Notes: generated from the sequence alone by a model not told the origin. Counted from the stretch's first letter, positions 33,641 through 45,657 are shown. The stretch is 64,000 nucleotides of DNA from Talinum fruticosum (GCA_021018815.1 JAITYX010000012.1:4761001-4825000), one strand, 5' to 3'. Numbers and translations are program-made.

Positions 33641-35091
33641 TACGAGTTTGTTTAACATTATTTTTCCCTATTTCCCTAGCTAGAAACTTGCTATACAAAA
33701 TGGCCAACTATCACGAGTAAAAATGTGTTACAACTTCAGCCCTCATAAACCGCAATAAGATGTACAATTCCATCCATAAAAATTACCAAATACAAACTTC
33801 CAAAGTTGTTTACAAACAATTATCACATTCTTCCAACAACCATAAACATATACAATTTAAGTTCTCGACAATCACATCCGGTAGAGTTTTATGTTTACTA
33901 TGAAACTAACAATAGCTAATGATAAAGGTTACAACCACACATACCGACTCTTAAAACATGCATTCGGAGTTGTTCTAGCGGCAATCAATTATCCACAAAT
34001 AGTCCTAAGCTCTTTCTAAAGCCTCTCAAACATGGTGAACCAAAGGTGATGTTCGTCACTATGAATACAACTGGATAGCATGGAATGTCTCTTGCTTAAC
34101 CATTAATCATCTCTTGCTTACTTGTCTAATAGCATGGAATGTCTCAACCAGAATTGCTTCTCGGATTATGTACTTCATGTGCACAATGGCCTAAAAACCG
34201 GATAATTGTAGGCCTAAAAATTAGAAAATTACTTTTATCAAAAAGTGATATAATAAGACTAACCGACTTAGAAAATTTATAACGAAAAGGAACAACCAGC
34301 TCAAGATAGACTCTTTAAAATGTAAGCTCAATCAATCGGATAGTATTTCCAACAAATAACATAACAATACATGTATTAACACAAGCATCCTAAATTGAGG
34401 AACATGCTAAAGCCATTTGTTTAATCGGTAGATAGAGGCTATAATGAAAACAACCTATGAGTCTCGGAAAGGCGAGCAAGAAAGCTTCTATTATGTTGTT
34501 CAAACATAGAAACATTTGCAACTCGTGATGTGTAACATTGCCATGGACAAATTGTGAGAATTATGCAAACACATAATCTGCAAATGTTATAATATCATTA
34601 AAAGGACCTTTATTTTATTATAAGCAAACTAAGTAAAACATTGCCATTAAAGAGACATTCTTACAACTAAAAACTACAATCAATCACTTCCTCACCCTAA
34701 AATCATAAAATTGGAGCTTACTTTTCAATTACCCCAATCTTCGGCTTTTTAATTGCAATTAACTTATGACATTTCGGAAGCCAACAACAAGCACATCATT
34801 ACGTATTATAAATATCTAGATTGGTGGTTTCCTTATATATCAAAGTATTTTTGTTGCTTACCCTTCATGTAGCCAAGGGAAAAATCAAACAAAAAAGGGT
34901 TAATGTGAAGATAATTACCTTGAAATCTCCTCGTGATTGTAAAATTCCTTTGAGTTCCTTTTTTTTTTTCTCTCTCTCTCTCCAGTGACACTTTGCAATT
35001 GCTTATCATGAGCAATGAGGACAGATAAATTAGGACTATAAATGAGGGAAGAAAAAACAAAGTGAAATCTACATTAGAAAGTTGGTGTATG
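33641..35091. other. CACTA interior, left part
   Basis: AT-rich, non-coding. A tagcatggaatgtctc phrase is repeated near 34075 and 34130. A CT run lies at 34965-34985. No domain is recognised. It ends with gtatg (35087-35091), one half of the target duplication of the Tat-like LTR. Confidence 0.6.
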
Positions 35092-36409
35092 TGTAGGAAC
35101 CATGGCCGGTCGAGCCCGTTGAGCTTCCCCACTTGTGTCGGGTCTCTTTTTAAAGATTGATTTTGAAAATCGTTTTGAAAATCGATTTTAGAATGTGGAG
35201 ATGAACCTTTTATTAACATTTTCGAATTTTATTAAATCTTATTTAAAGCAAATAGGCAAAGTTTGAATGGCGGTTTTAGTAATTATTTTATTTTAGTAAT
35301 TATTTTTAGAATTCACGGGATCTTATTTTCTAATTAAGGAATAAAAGATCTAAGGGTTATTGTCCTACCGCGAGACTTTTGGGCCGGATTGGTGAAACCA
35401 GCCTCGGTCTTTGCCCAATGGGCGGATCCGAACCTGATATCATCATTCCTACAACCGAGAAAATACCGAGATGCAATGTAATAGAAATAAATCAAAAGAG
35501 GAGTCGCCGATCGGTTTTTAGGAAAGAAAAACTAACAAAAACAAAATTTCCTCTTCCAATCTTAGTATGAGAAAACTAAGACTCGAAATAGGTTAAAAGA
35601 TGACTCCATCGGTCTTTGAACCGAGAATCGGATTCGGGGCGATGGTACGAACGTAGGGACAAACCCTTTCGTTCCACCCATCCGAATCCGTGCCCTCGGA
35701 TTGTCCCACTGTTGATCTGGATCTTGGATGCTGGATCTCGGATCTAGATCTCTTGATGCGACGGTGGTGAATTAAAAGGGGCTTTTGTGAGTTTTTGTGG
35801 AGATAGGTAGGCAGATGTGTGACCGATGGAGTTTAGGGATTGGATGTATAGAGTATGACGAAGTAGAGAAGGAATGGGCTGAACAGGGACCAAGAGATCG
35901 GAATACATATGAGAGTATTCGGTACCTCTTAAGTGAGTTTCAACGAGTATGAGGCTAAGGTAGGAAGCCAGTATAGGAATGAGAGCCAAGGCTCTCCATT
36001 TATAAGGAGAAATTAGGTCAAGGAAGTGACCTAGGGTTAGCTCGGCCAGCCGTCCAAAGCTAGCGACAGAAACCGAGCTAAGATCAAAGTGATAAGACCG
36101 GATAAAGCAAAGCATAAAACCAGATAGAATAGGGTAAATGGAGGGACGCAGGCGCCGGCCAATCGGTGTACACGAGAGGGTTTCGTGCCCTAGCATGATA
36201 CCCGGGAGTCTGCAGGATAGAATGCAGTGTTTTGAGGCAAAACGAAGGGTTGAAGGTGAAGGTTTGCTCTTGGAGAGACTAAGTCATCCTAGAGAGGGGT
36301 GAATAGGGTGATGAGAAAATTTGACCAAGGACTTGGAAGATTAAAATCGAAACCGAATTTAAAACAATCCGAGTCTAGATTGGACTCGGAAAAGTGTTAA
36401 GTCGGAAAA

Positions 36410-39400
36410 TGTAATACCCGAATTTTAAAGAAAAGTAGCTGGGAAGCATAGAATTATAGAATATTATTCCCCGTGAGTTAGGGGGTTGAGTGGCTGAGTT
36501 TATTTACGATCGGACATATTACGTTAGTGCGCCCTCGGAGGCTAGTGTTGAATAAATTAAATCACGGAAATTGCCTCCCTTCTCATTTGAGGTAAACCTC
36601 GGTGCGGCTAGGCGGTGTCATAATTGGTGCATCGAAATCAATTAGGAGACAAAACGTAAGAGGACGAAGGAAGGAAGAGGCAGGGATTGTTTTATAAAGG
36701 AGGAAGTTACTTGGGCCATAAACGGATAAAAGAGACAAATTGGGGTCCAATAGAACGGGGAAGTGATTTTTGTTTAGCGGTGGTGAGAGCAGCGCCAAAA
36801 ATAAAAGAAGGAAAGAACCGAAGGGAGGGGGACACGGGAAAAACAAAGAAAGAAGAAGCGGAAGGAGCAGAACAGAGGAGGGGAGAGGCGCACCGAACGG
36901 AAGAGAGAGAGAGAGAGGAGGCGAGCGCGCGGTGAAAGGGACCGAAGGGAGGACCAGCGACCACCGCGAGACCGAAGGCGGCGATCAATGACGCGAGTAA
37001 GCGCGAGCAAAGAGAGAAGAGAGCGAGAGACCGAGGCGAGAGAAGGCGAAAGAAGGACCCGAGGCGAGGACAGACGCGAGAGGGACCGGGAGGCCGGACA
37101 ACGAGAAAGGCGGTAGCGAGAAGGGAAGAGGACCGGGTCGAACGCGCGAGGGCCTGATCGAGAGGTAGCCGAGGCCAAGAACAATAAACCAGAAATAGAG
37201 GAAGTGATGAACGGGAACCGGAGGCAACCGGGGACATGGGACTCGCAACCAGCGACGACGGCAGACGCAAAGGAAGGCGACGTAAGCCGAGACTAGCAGC
37301 AAGGAAATAAAAGGAAGGAAGGAACCGACATGGGAAACCCGAACCTCAACAAACTATCAATCCCCGAATCGAGGTGGGTAGTCTTATACTCTAAACTATT
37401 AGTAATATCGAACCCAAATGAGTTTTATTGTAATTGTTGAATGTGATTGTGAATATTGAACACATGTATGCCATTGAATAAGTTTAGTAGTTGTTGAAAC
37501 TTGAATTAAGGAGCCGTGATGGGAATTGGTAGTCGTTTAGGCTCGAAGTGGAAACCAGGGAATTCATACGAGTTGGGTTGCTTGGGTATAATGAGTAGTA
37601 CCGGGAATCGGAGTCGATTGGGGACGAGGATAAACACATGTGGTTTGGGCATAAGTTATGGAATTGATATTTCGGATTGACTCTTAGAGATTTATTGAAG
37701 TTACGACATTAAGGGATGATTGCTAATATCGGGAATAGCGAGTTAAGCATAAAAGAGGAGTGAGTTCAAAAGGTACACGATTGAGGCACGGGAATGAGGG
37801 ACGATTGAGTGTCGGATTAGTGAGTTCAAAAGGTAATTAAATCCTCGAGGTTGAACCGAGCGTGAAAGTAAGTAGCTAACGGGAATTGAATAATGAAAAG
37901 TAAGTAAGAGGTACATAATTAAGGATTGGCGAGCAAGAATCGATTAATAAGGTAAGAGATATTAAATGGGAAATTGAGGTTAGGAAATAGCAAGTTGGGG
38001 ACGGTAAAGTGGAACTAAGCCATAGTCATGTCTAAGACCTTTGAGAAAGAATTGAATTAAAAGGTGAATGGAGATAGAGGAAATTCGGTAAAGTAAGTTT
38101 AAGGATATATGGTTGAATGAGGGCAAAAGAGGTCGGTTGACAAAGTGAAGTCATGAAATGAGGAATTGAGGTAAAGATAGTGAATTGTGAAAAGTGAGAA
38201 CGTCGAATTAAATAATATCTACTTGTGGTTATTGTGGCTCGGAAAATGGATTCAATCGTACTAAACCGATGAATTGAGAAAAGCTTAGTTGGAAAAGAGT
38301 TGAGGATGATTGTTTGCATTGAATGGTGATTATTCGTGCTATGTGATTGCTTTACGTGATACTCAAAAATAGTTTCGAAAGAAGTTTTGTATTTTACGTG
38401 AATGATTCTTGAATGTAATTTCTTGAGAACCGCCTTTCGAACGTGATTATGTTTTAAAGAAGTGAGACTTGCTTGAGAAAATGAATCAGATTTGAGAAAG
38501 TGAATTTATAAGGGTGACACGTGGTGTCACGCCTTCCTTGATACTAAATCGATTGAGAAAGTTGTAAAGTGAATGTGATCAATGAGTATGTGCAAAGAGT
38601 TTTGAATCAACAGAGCTACGATTGTTTAGCATACCGAAGGGTTCGAATCGGGAACGCCCAGCTAGAAACTTCGAGGGAAGGATTCTAACAGGGGTCCTGC
38701 GGTGGCAGGATGCCCGATCCGAGACTTCCTAGAAGATAGGTCCCGGAGCCTTTTATTTGGGGTCGCGCCCAGTGAAATAAGAGAAATCGAGAAATCGGAA
38801 AAATTACGTGAAATTATGAGAAAAGAAGTGTTAGTTCGAATCCTCAAAAGGCCCGGAAAAGTTGACTCAACCCCAAAAAGAATTGTTCATGAATGTGAAA
38901 TTGTGTTTTTAAATGATTGAAGAGTCTTGATCTTTTTCATTGCATGAGATTTCGAGTGAAAAGTATATAGATTTCTATTACACTATTATGCTTTCGCAGA
39001 TTTCATTATTATGAGTATTATGTGTAAAGAATTTCCATTTTTAAGGGTATAAAACTCCGGTGAGCCCGTGGTTTATTGCTCACCCCCACAAATTCCCCCT
39101 TTCCACCCCGAGTGTTGCGGTACACTTTCGAAGCTTGATCTACCCTTAGCATACTCCGGATCTTGCTGACTGTTGAGTGCTAGAGCGACTCAAGGAGCCG
39201 ACGTGCATTGTTATGATTCTAAATGTTGTATTTGTAATTTAGTTCATATAGTTGTACCCGATGTATCGTAAACCATTTAGATTGTTTTAAGTCTTATAGC
39301 ATGATTGGTTGGACTCCGGCGTGTGGCCGTTGAGTTGTATAATCCGAGCATGTGGCTTGTTGAGTTATAATATGCTTTTTATGCAGGGTTCTAAGGCTTT

Positions 39401-39598
39401 AAGCCTATGGGTTAGTCCATGTTACACACGGAACTCGCCGAAATTTTTAGAGAATTTCAGATTCTTTTGGGAAAAACCACCTAGGTATTATCTTTAAGTT
39501 GAGTTTAGACAGCCAAACCAACACCAAAAAGAGCCTTGGGAGTTCCTTTAAGGCACTCGGCGACGTAATACTCCCGAGGAATGTTTTGGGGTGTTATA
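36410..39598 (+). repeat. 5' LTR of the pol-less element (3189 bp)
   Basis: Very like the 3' LTR across its full length by eye, with differences mostly single-base and often at CAG/CTG versus CG positions. Contains a purine-rich block (36815-37330) and the conserved phrase ggctttaagcctatggg near 39390. No coding frame is claimed in it. Confidence 0.95.
36815..37330 (+). repeat. Purine-rich (GA) block in LTR
   Basis: About 500 bases are mostly A and G on the plus strand (gagagagagagaggaggcgagcg and similar), with CG-rich islands. The same block is at 42860-43400 in the other LTR. Long open frames on both strands here reflect the base bias rather than genes. Confidence 0.85.
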
Positions 39599-39603
39599 TT
39601 TTA

Positions 39604-39617
39604 TGGTATTAGAGCAT
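39604..39617 (+). other. Primer-binding site of the pol-less element
   Basis: tggtattagagcat, six bases after the LTR end, is one change from tggtatcagagc, the initiator-methionine tRNA primer site of Tekay-like gypsy elements. Confidence 0.85.
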
Positions 39618-39900
39618 AGATTTTGGCGACCTTAAGTTTGCATTGCATATAGCCGTCTAGGATGTTTGTGATGTGATTGCGTGCCTTGTTTGTGATGATT
39701 ATGTGTATAGTTTTAAGTGTAACTTCTAACCGAGGACGGATTACTTAGTGGACTTGGTTCAAATTAACCAATTGGTGGTTGCTCTTTCGGATGAGAATGT
39801 GCACTCGACGGACTGTCTTACTCTTTGGTTAAGATACTTATTATGCGTACCCTAAGTATGAGGAAGTTACACCACTTGAATGTCTTAGGTGACCAATCGA
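39618..39900 (+). other. Leader of the pol-less element
   Basis: Untranslated stretch between the primer site and the first likely start codon at 39901. No feature recognised. Confidence 0.4.
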
Positions 39901-40682
39901 ATGGCGTTCTCCTGGGAAGATTATACTTATATGCCTTTTTGGTACACGGCACTGGAACGCCGTATTCTTTTGGAGAGTTATGGAGTTGAGTAACGAATTG
40001 AATATCGTCTATACAACTTCGGACTTACGGACAAAGAATTTTATTCGAATCTGCCCTTGGATGGCCCATGGGCGGAAATCACGGTTCGCTGCGGGCTACC
40101 ATACCCTTTAGGGGTTGGTGTCCCTTCTCTTATCGGGAATTGGTCACGTTCCTATGGAACGTGGGACCATCCCTTCATGAGATGGAAGGACTAACATTGA
40201 GGGCTAGAGAAGCTGCTGCGGATCATCTCGTTCAACATCATTTGATCGAGCCCAGCAGAACTCGAGGATATTAGAGTGGGCGGGGCTTCATATGAACGGC
40301 ACAAGATGGCCACCTTGCTCCATAGTACGCCCTACTTCCAAACCTATCAAAGGGTAGCAATCATGTGGGCCGGATGAGCGGACTCCATGCCGGGAGACGG
40401 GGTGTACTACCCCAAGGGTTGGACAACCACCATGAACCGAATGCACGACTTGGTGATGAACATGGCGGGCATCGAGTGGGCACCCATCGAAGAGATAGGA
40501 AACCGTCTGGTGCCCGGACCACCCTCCGATTCTAGCAACCCTACGGGACAGAGGGGGCTGGCTCAAATGAAGATGGAATGGAGACGGAAGATGGAACAGA
40601 GACGGGAGATGGAATGGAGACGGGAGATGGAACAAAGACGGAAGACGATGGAATGGAGACGGGAGATTCTTCGGACGAGTAA
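39901..40682 (+). pseudogene. Unrecognised protein gene inside the pol-less element, acidic repeat tail
   Basis: Four segments in shifting frames together read like one protein of about 260 residues. Segment 1 (39901-40065) begins MAFSWEDYTYMPFWYTALER and has LTDKEFYSNLPLDGPWAEI. Segment 2 (about 40095-40271) has CPFSYRELVTFLWNVGPSLH and AREAAADHLVQHHLIEPS. Segment 3 (about 40275-40550) has YERHKMATLLHSTPYFQTYQ and GVYYPKGWTTTMNRMHDLV. Segment 4 is the acidic tail of GMETGDGTETGD repeats ending SSDE at TAA 40680-40682. There is no zinc knuckle and it does not resemble a gag I know. It sits where gag should start. I cannot assign a family or function. Confidence 0.5.
40572..40668 (+). repeat. 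18-bp tandem repeat, about 5 copies
   Basis: Unit atggaa(t/c)ggagacggga(g) alternates with atggaacagagacgggag. The unit length is a multiple of three, so all frames stay open; the frame that ends in SSDE gives the acidic tail, another gives basic MEWRRE repeats. Confidence 0.88.
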
Positions 40683-41404
40683 TGTATAGGAGTCATTGGG
40701 GACAAGTAAATAATGTAAATTTCCGTTTACATACATAGTGTTGTCATCATTCAGTGGTTTATGTACATATGTGTAACTAGGGTAGAAATAGGAAGATACC
40801 GATACTACACCTTAAGCAATTTTCGGTATAAGGTTGTACAAAAGAATGTTTGTATAGTGGTGTATAAGGTTGTACAAAAGAATAATGCATGTTATTGATT
40901 GGAGTATTGGCACGGACATATTATGAAAAAGGGAGCCCTTCTATTGATCGGCTTGAAGTCAAAGTAAATAGAGATTATACATTCGTATACATGCGGATAG
41001 ATGCTTTGTTAACCGAAGTATGGCCCGGGGTCCAAATGGAGGTGATATTATCATCCCACTTAGAAGTGTCAAGGATTGAGGAATAGGAAACCCAACCCTC
41101 GAGAAAAAGTAGTGAGGATAAACGGGAGATCGTGGGCACTTATCGGCTATTGTAGATACCCGGAGTTATTTAGTGATCTCCTAGTCCGGATTATGCAGTT
41201 AGACCTCTAAATTCTAACTCAACTTCAAAACCCGTGTTAATCCCACTTCGGGTCCCATCTACTTCTTTTAGCGAGTACTAACCAGCCAACATGCTTTTCA
41301 TCCTTGACAATCGGCAGTAAAGGTAGCTATCGGCATAGCTTAGCTATAGGGTCCGCTGGCCGTGCAAGAATAAGGAACCAGGGAGTAATGTGAACATATG
41401 GAAT
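40683..41404 (+). other. Non-coding interior of the pol-less element
   Basis: A short repeat gtataaggttgtacaaaagaat occurs twice (40828-40882). No domain is seen. Ends with tatggaat, half of the hAT target duplication. Confidence 0.5.
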
Positions 41405-42030
41405 TAGGGATGGCAATGGGGCGGGTACGGGCGGGTTTCCTATACCCACACCCATACCCATTTTTAAAATACGTACCCATACCCATACCCATATCCACTA
41501 GGTGTTAAAAATCCATACCCGTACCCATACCCACCGGGTTTTGCGGGTATGCGGGTTATATTTGGGTATAAATAGACTAAAAATAATAATACCCATATTA
41601 AACCCCGTATTTAATAGTTCTCATAATTCAACCAAAAAAAAATCAACAATTCACAAACTTGCGGGTTGTAGATGTGCAAGCACCTTGCTAATAAATATTT
41701 CACAATCGAAATAATCCAAAATTTGGTCCTTATGTCTCTCATAAACCACTTTTCTCAACTTTTTTTAACCATTTAACAAAACGGGTTATGGCTATTTAAG
41801 TGGGGCGAGTTTGGGGCGGGTACGGGCGGGTATTGCGGGTATGGGTTATGGGTGTTATATGGGGCGGGTATAGGGCGGGTGAAGCCTAAACCCATACCCA
41901 TACCCGCCCCATACCCATTTTAACCATACCCGCCCCATACCCATTTTTGAAAATTTTTAACACCCATTCGGGTTTTAAATGGGCGCGAATTTTGCGGGTT
42001 TTAAACGAGTTTGGGTTTTTGCCATCCCTA
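41405..42030. mobile_element. Non-autonomous hAT element (626 bp), TSD TATGGAAT
   Basis: Terminal inverted repeats TAGGGATGGCAA at both ends and a perfect 8-bp duplication TATGGAAT (41397-41404 and 42031-42038), the signature of hAT transposons. The subterminal parts are packed with gggcggg(t)acggg and tacccatacccat in opposite orientation at the two ends. There is no transposase. The exact target duplication suggests a recent insertion. Confidence 0.95.
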
Positions 42031-42445
42031 TATGGAATTGATCACTCTAATTGCATTGGCATCATCGCAGTTGGGTTATCGAAATTGTGGAGCACGAATT
42101 CCGAGATACCAAGTATACCTACGCAACATTTGAAAGCGAATGCACGGATTGCATCCGTGGCAGTGGAGGCATTAGGGTTCAGCGTAAGATACGTGATGGG
42201 ATCACAACTTCCAAGCCAACCTTTTGCCCTTTTGAGTGCAATTTGCTCCTCGGGCCCGTAATAGAGTGAGTAGACGCACAAAAAGTTGGTAGAAAGGAGG
42301 CTGGAATTCATTGACCCCGAATGAGACTAAGTGCCTCGGTGTATCGGAGTTCGAGCTCAGCGAGAACTTGTATGGGCAGCTTGGACTCACTTAAGTGTTG
42401 TAGCCGGACGCTACTCACTGCGAATTTCGAGGACAAAATTCTTGT
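42031..42445 (+). other. Interior of the pol-less element, 3' part
   Basis: Overlapping open frames of up to 104 codons occur on both strands but none resembles a known protein. The last part, cgaatttcgaggacaaaattcttg, is the phrase that precedes the polypurine tract in Tekay/Del elements. Confidence 0.5.
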
Positions 42446-42459
42446 AAGGAGGGGAGAAA
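42446..42459 (+). other. Polypurine tract of the pol-less element
   Basis: aaggaggggagaaa directly before the 3' LTR start TGTAATACCCG. Confidence 0.9.
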
Positions 42460-45400
42460 TGTAATACCCGAAATTTTAAAGAAAAGTAGTCGGGAAGCAT
42501 AGAATTATAGAGTATTGTTCCCCGCAGCTAGGGGTTGAGTGACCGAGTTTATTTACGATCGGACATATTACATTAGTGCGCCTTCGGAGGCTAGTGTTGA
42601 ATAAATTAAATCACGGAAATTGCCTCCTTTCTCATTTGAGGTAAACCTAGGTGCGGCTAGGCGGTGTCATAATTGGTGCATCGAAATCAATTAGGACACA
42701 AAACATAAGAGGATGGAGGAAGGAAGAGGCGAGGATTGTTTTATAAAGGAGGAAGTTACTTGGGCCATAAAGGGATAAAAGAGACAAATTGGGGTCCAAT
42801 AGAAGGGGAAGTGATTTTTGTTTAGCGGTGATGAGAGCAGCGCCAAAAATAAAAGAAGGAAAGAACCGAAGGGAGGGGGACACGAGAAAAATGAAGAAAG
42901 AAGAAGCGAAGGAGCAGAACGAGAGGAGGGGAGAGGAGCACCGAACGGAAGAGAGAAAAAGAGAGAGAGAGAGAGGAGGCGAGCGCGCGCGGTGAAAGGG
43001 ACCGAAGGGGAGGACCAGCGACCACCGCAGGACCGAAGGCAGCGATCGACGACGCGAGTAGGTGCGAGCAAAGAGAGAAGAGAGCGAGAGACCGAGGCGA
43101 GAGAAGGCGAAAGAAGGACCCGAGGCGAGGACAGACGCGAGAGGGACCGGGAGGCCGGACAACGAGAAAGCGGCAGCGAGAAGGGAAAAGGACCGGCGTC
43201 GAGCACACAAGGGCTCGATCGAGAGGTAGCCAAGGCCAAGAACAACAAACCAGAAACAGAGGAAGTGAGGAACGGGAACCGAGGCAACCGGGAGGCGGGA
43301 CTCGCAACCGGCGACGACGGCAGATGCAGAGGAAGGCGGCGAACCGAGACTAGCAGCAAGGAAGTGAAACGAAGGGAGAAACCGACACGGGAAACCCGAA
43401 CCTCAACAAACCGTCAATCCTCGAATCGAGGTGGGTAGTCTTATACTCTAAACTATTAGTAATATCGAACCCAAATGAGTTTTATTGTGATTGTTGAATG
43501 TGATTGTGAATATTGAACACATGTATGCCATTGAATAAGTTTAGTAGTTGCTGAAAGTTAAATTAAGGAGCCGTGATGGGAATTGGTAGTCGTTTAGGCT
43601 CGAAGTGGAAACCAGGGAATTCATACGGAGTTAGGTTGCTTGGGAATAATGAGTAGTACCGGGAATCGGGTCGATTGGGGACGGGGATAAACACATGTGG
43701 TTTGGGCATAAGTTATGGAATTGATATTTCGGATTGACTCTTAGAGATTTATTGAAGTTACGACATTAAGGGATGATTGCTAATATCGGGGAATAGCGAG
43801 TTAAGCATAAAAGAGGAGTGAGTTAAAAGGTACACGATTGAGGCACGGGAGTGAGGGACGGTTGAGTGTCGGATTAATTGAGTTCAAAAGGTAATTAAAT
43901 CCTCGAGGTTGAACCGAGCGTGAAAGTAAGTAGCTAACGGGAATTGAATAATGAAAAGTAAGTAAGAGGTACATAATTAAGGATGGGCGAGCAAGAATCG
44001 ATTAATAAGGTAAGAGATATTAAATAGGAAATTGAGGTTGGGAAATAGCAAGTTGGGGACGGTAAAGTGGAACTAAGCCATAGTCATGTCTAAGACCTTT
44101 GAGAAAAATTGAATTAAAAGGTGAATGGAGATAGAGGAAATTCGGTAAAGTAAGTTTAAGGATATATGGTTGAATGAGGGCAAAAGAGGTCGGTTTACAA
44201 AGTGAAGTCATGAAATGAGGAATTGAGGTAAAGATAGTGAATTGTGAAAAGTGAGAACGTCGAATTAAATAATATCTACTTGTGGTTATTGTAGCTCGGA
44301 AAATGGATTCAATCGTACTAAACTAATGAATTGAGAAAAGCTTAGTTGGAAAAGAGTTGAGGATGATTGTCCGCATTGAATGGTGATTATTCGTGCTATG
44401 TGATTGCTTTACGTGATACTCAAAAATAGTTTCGAAAGAAGTTTTGTATTTTACGTGAATGATTCTTGAATGTAATTTCTTGAGAACTGCCTTTCGAACG
44501 TGATTATGTTTTAAAGAAGTGAGACTTGCTTGAGAAAATGAATCAGATTTGAGAAAGTGAATTTATAAGGGTGACACGTGGTGTCACGCCTTCCTTGATA
44601 CTAAATCGATTGAGAAAGTTGTAAAGTGAATGTGATGAATGAGTATGTGCAAAGAGTTTTGAATCAACAGGCTACGGATTGTTTAGCATACCGAAGGGTT
44701 CGAACTTGGGGACGCCCAGCTAGAAACTTCGAGGGAAGGATTCTAACAGGGGTCCTGCGGTGGCGGGATACCCGATCCGAGACTTCCTAGAAGATAGGTC
44801 CCGGAGCCTTTTATTTGGGGTCGCACCCCGGTGAAATAAGAGAAATCCGAGAAATCGGAGAAATTACGTGAAATTATGAGAAAAGAAGTGCTTGGTTCTA
44901 ATCCTCAAAAGGCCAAGAAAAGTTGATTCAACCCCAAAAAGAATTGTTCATAAATGTGAAATTGTGTTTTTAAGTGATTGAAGAGTCTTGATCTTTTTCA
45001 TTGCATGAGATTTCAGTGAAAAGTATATAGATTTCTATTACACTATTATGCTTTCGCAGATTTCATTATTATAAGTATTATGTGTAAAGAATTTTCATTT
45101 TTAAGGGTATAAGACTCCGGTGAGCCCGTGGTTTATTGCTCACCCCCACAAATTCCCCCTTTCCACCCCGAGTGTTGCAGGTACACTTTCGAAGCTTGAT
45201 CTACCCTTAGCATACTCCGGATCTTGCTGACTCGCTGAGTGCTAGAGCGACTCAAGGAGCCGACGTGCATTGTTATGATTCTAAATGTTGTATTTGTAAT
45301 TTAGTTCATATAGTTGTACCCGATGTATTGTAAACCATTTAGATTGTTTTAAGTCTTATAGCATGATTGGTTGGACTCGGCGTGTGGCCGTTGAGTTGTA

Positions 45401-45657
45401 TACTCCGAGCGTATGGCTCGTTAAGTTATATTATGATTTTTATGTAGGGTTCTAACGGTTTAAGCCTATGGGTTAGTCCATGTTACACATGGAACTCTGC
45501 CGAAATTTTCAGAGAATTTCGATTCTTTTGGGAAAAACCACCGGTATTATATTTAAGTTGAGTTTAGACAGCCAAACCAACACCGAGAAAGAGCCTTGGG
45601 AGTTCCTTTAAGGAACTCGGCGATGTAATACTCCCGGGGGTATTTTGGGGTGTTACG
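42460..45657 (+). repeat. 3' LTR of the pol-less element (3198 bp)
   Basis: Direct copy of the 5' LTR. Ends tattttggggtgttacg, next to taaaa (45658-45662). The purine-rich block is at 42860-43400. Open frames here of up to 222 codons on the minus strand (Ser/Pro/Leu/Arg-rich) are artefacts of base bias. Confidence 0.95.

Larger units (their letters stand above)
36410..45657 (+). mobile_element. Large pol-less LTR retrotransposon (LARD-like), 3.2-kb LTRs
   Basis: Two long direct LTRs (36410-39598 and 42460-45657) start TGTAATACCCG and end TGTTATA and TGTTACG, decayed from TGTTACA. Primer site tggtattagagca at 39604, polypurine tract aaggaggggagaaa at 42446. Flanking pentamers are GAAAA (36405) and TAAAA (45658), four of five matching. 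The internal region is only 2.86 kb and has no recognisable gag, protease, RT or integrase. The LTR start, the cgaatttcgaggac phrase before the polypurine tract and the primer site resemble the Tekay/Del chromovirus group. It would depend on other elements for its enzymes. Confidence 0.93.

Noticed and set aside
35744..36196. Minus-strand open frame of 150 codons
   Set aside because: Lies inside the Tat-like solo LTR; the homologous stretch of the other LTR does not keep the frame.
40889..41086. Open frame of 65 codons after the unknown gene of the pol-less element
   Set aside because: No acidic, zinc-knuckle or enzyme motif, no link to the preceding frame, and it is too short to judge.
42647..43438. 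Long open frames (up to 222 codons) on both strands, and their twins at 36585-37300
   Set aside because: They lie in the purine-rich part of the LTRs, overlap on several frames and strands, and translate to Ser/Pro/Leu/Arg or Glu/Arg/Lys runs. This is base bias, not a gene.
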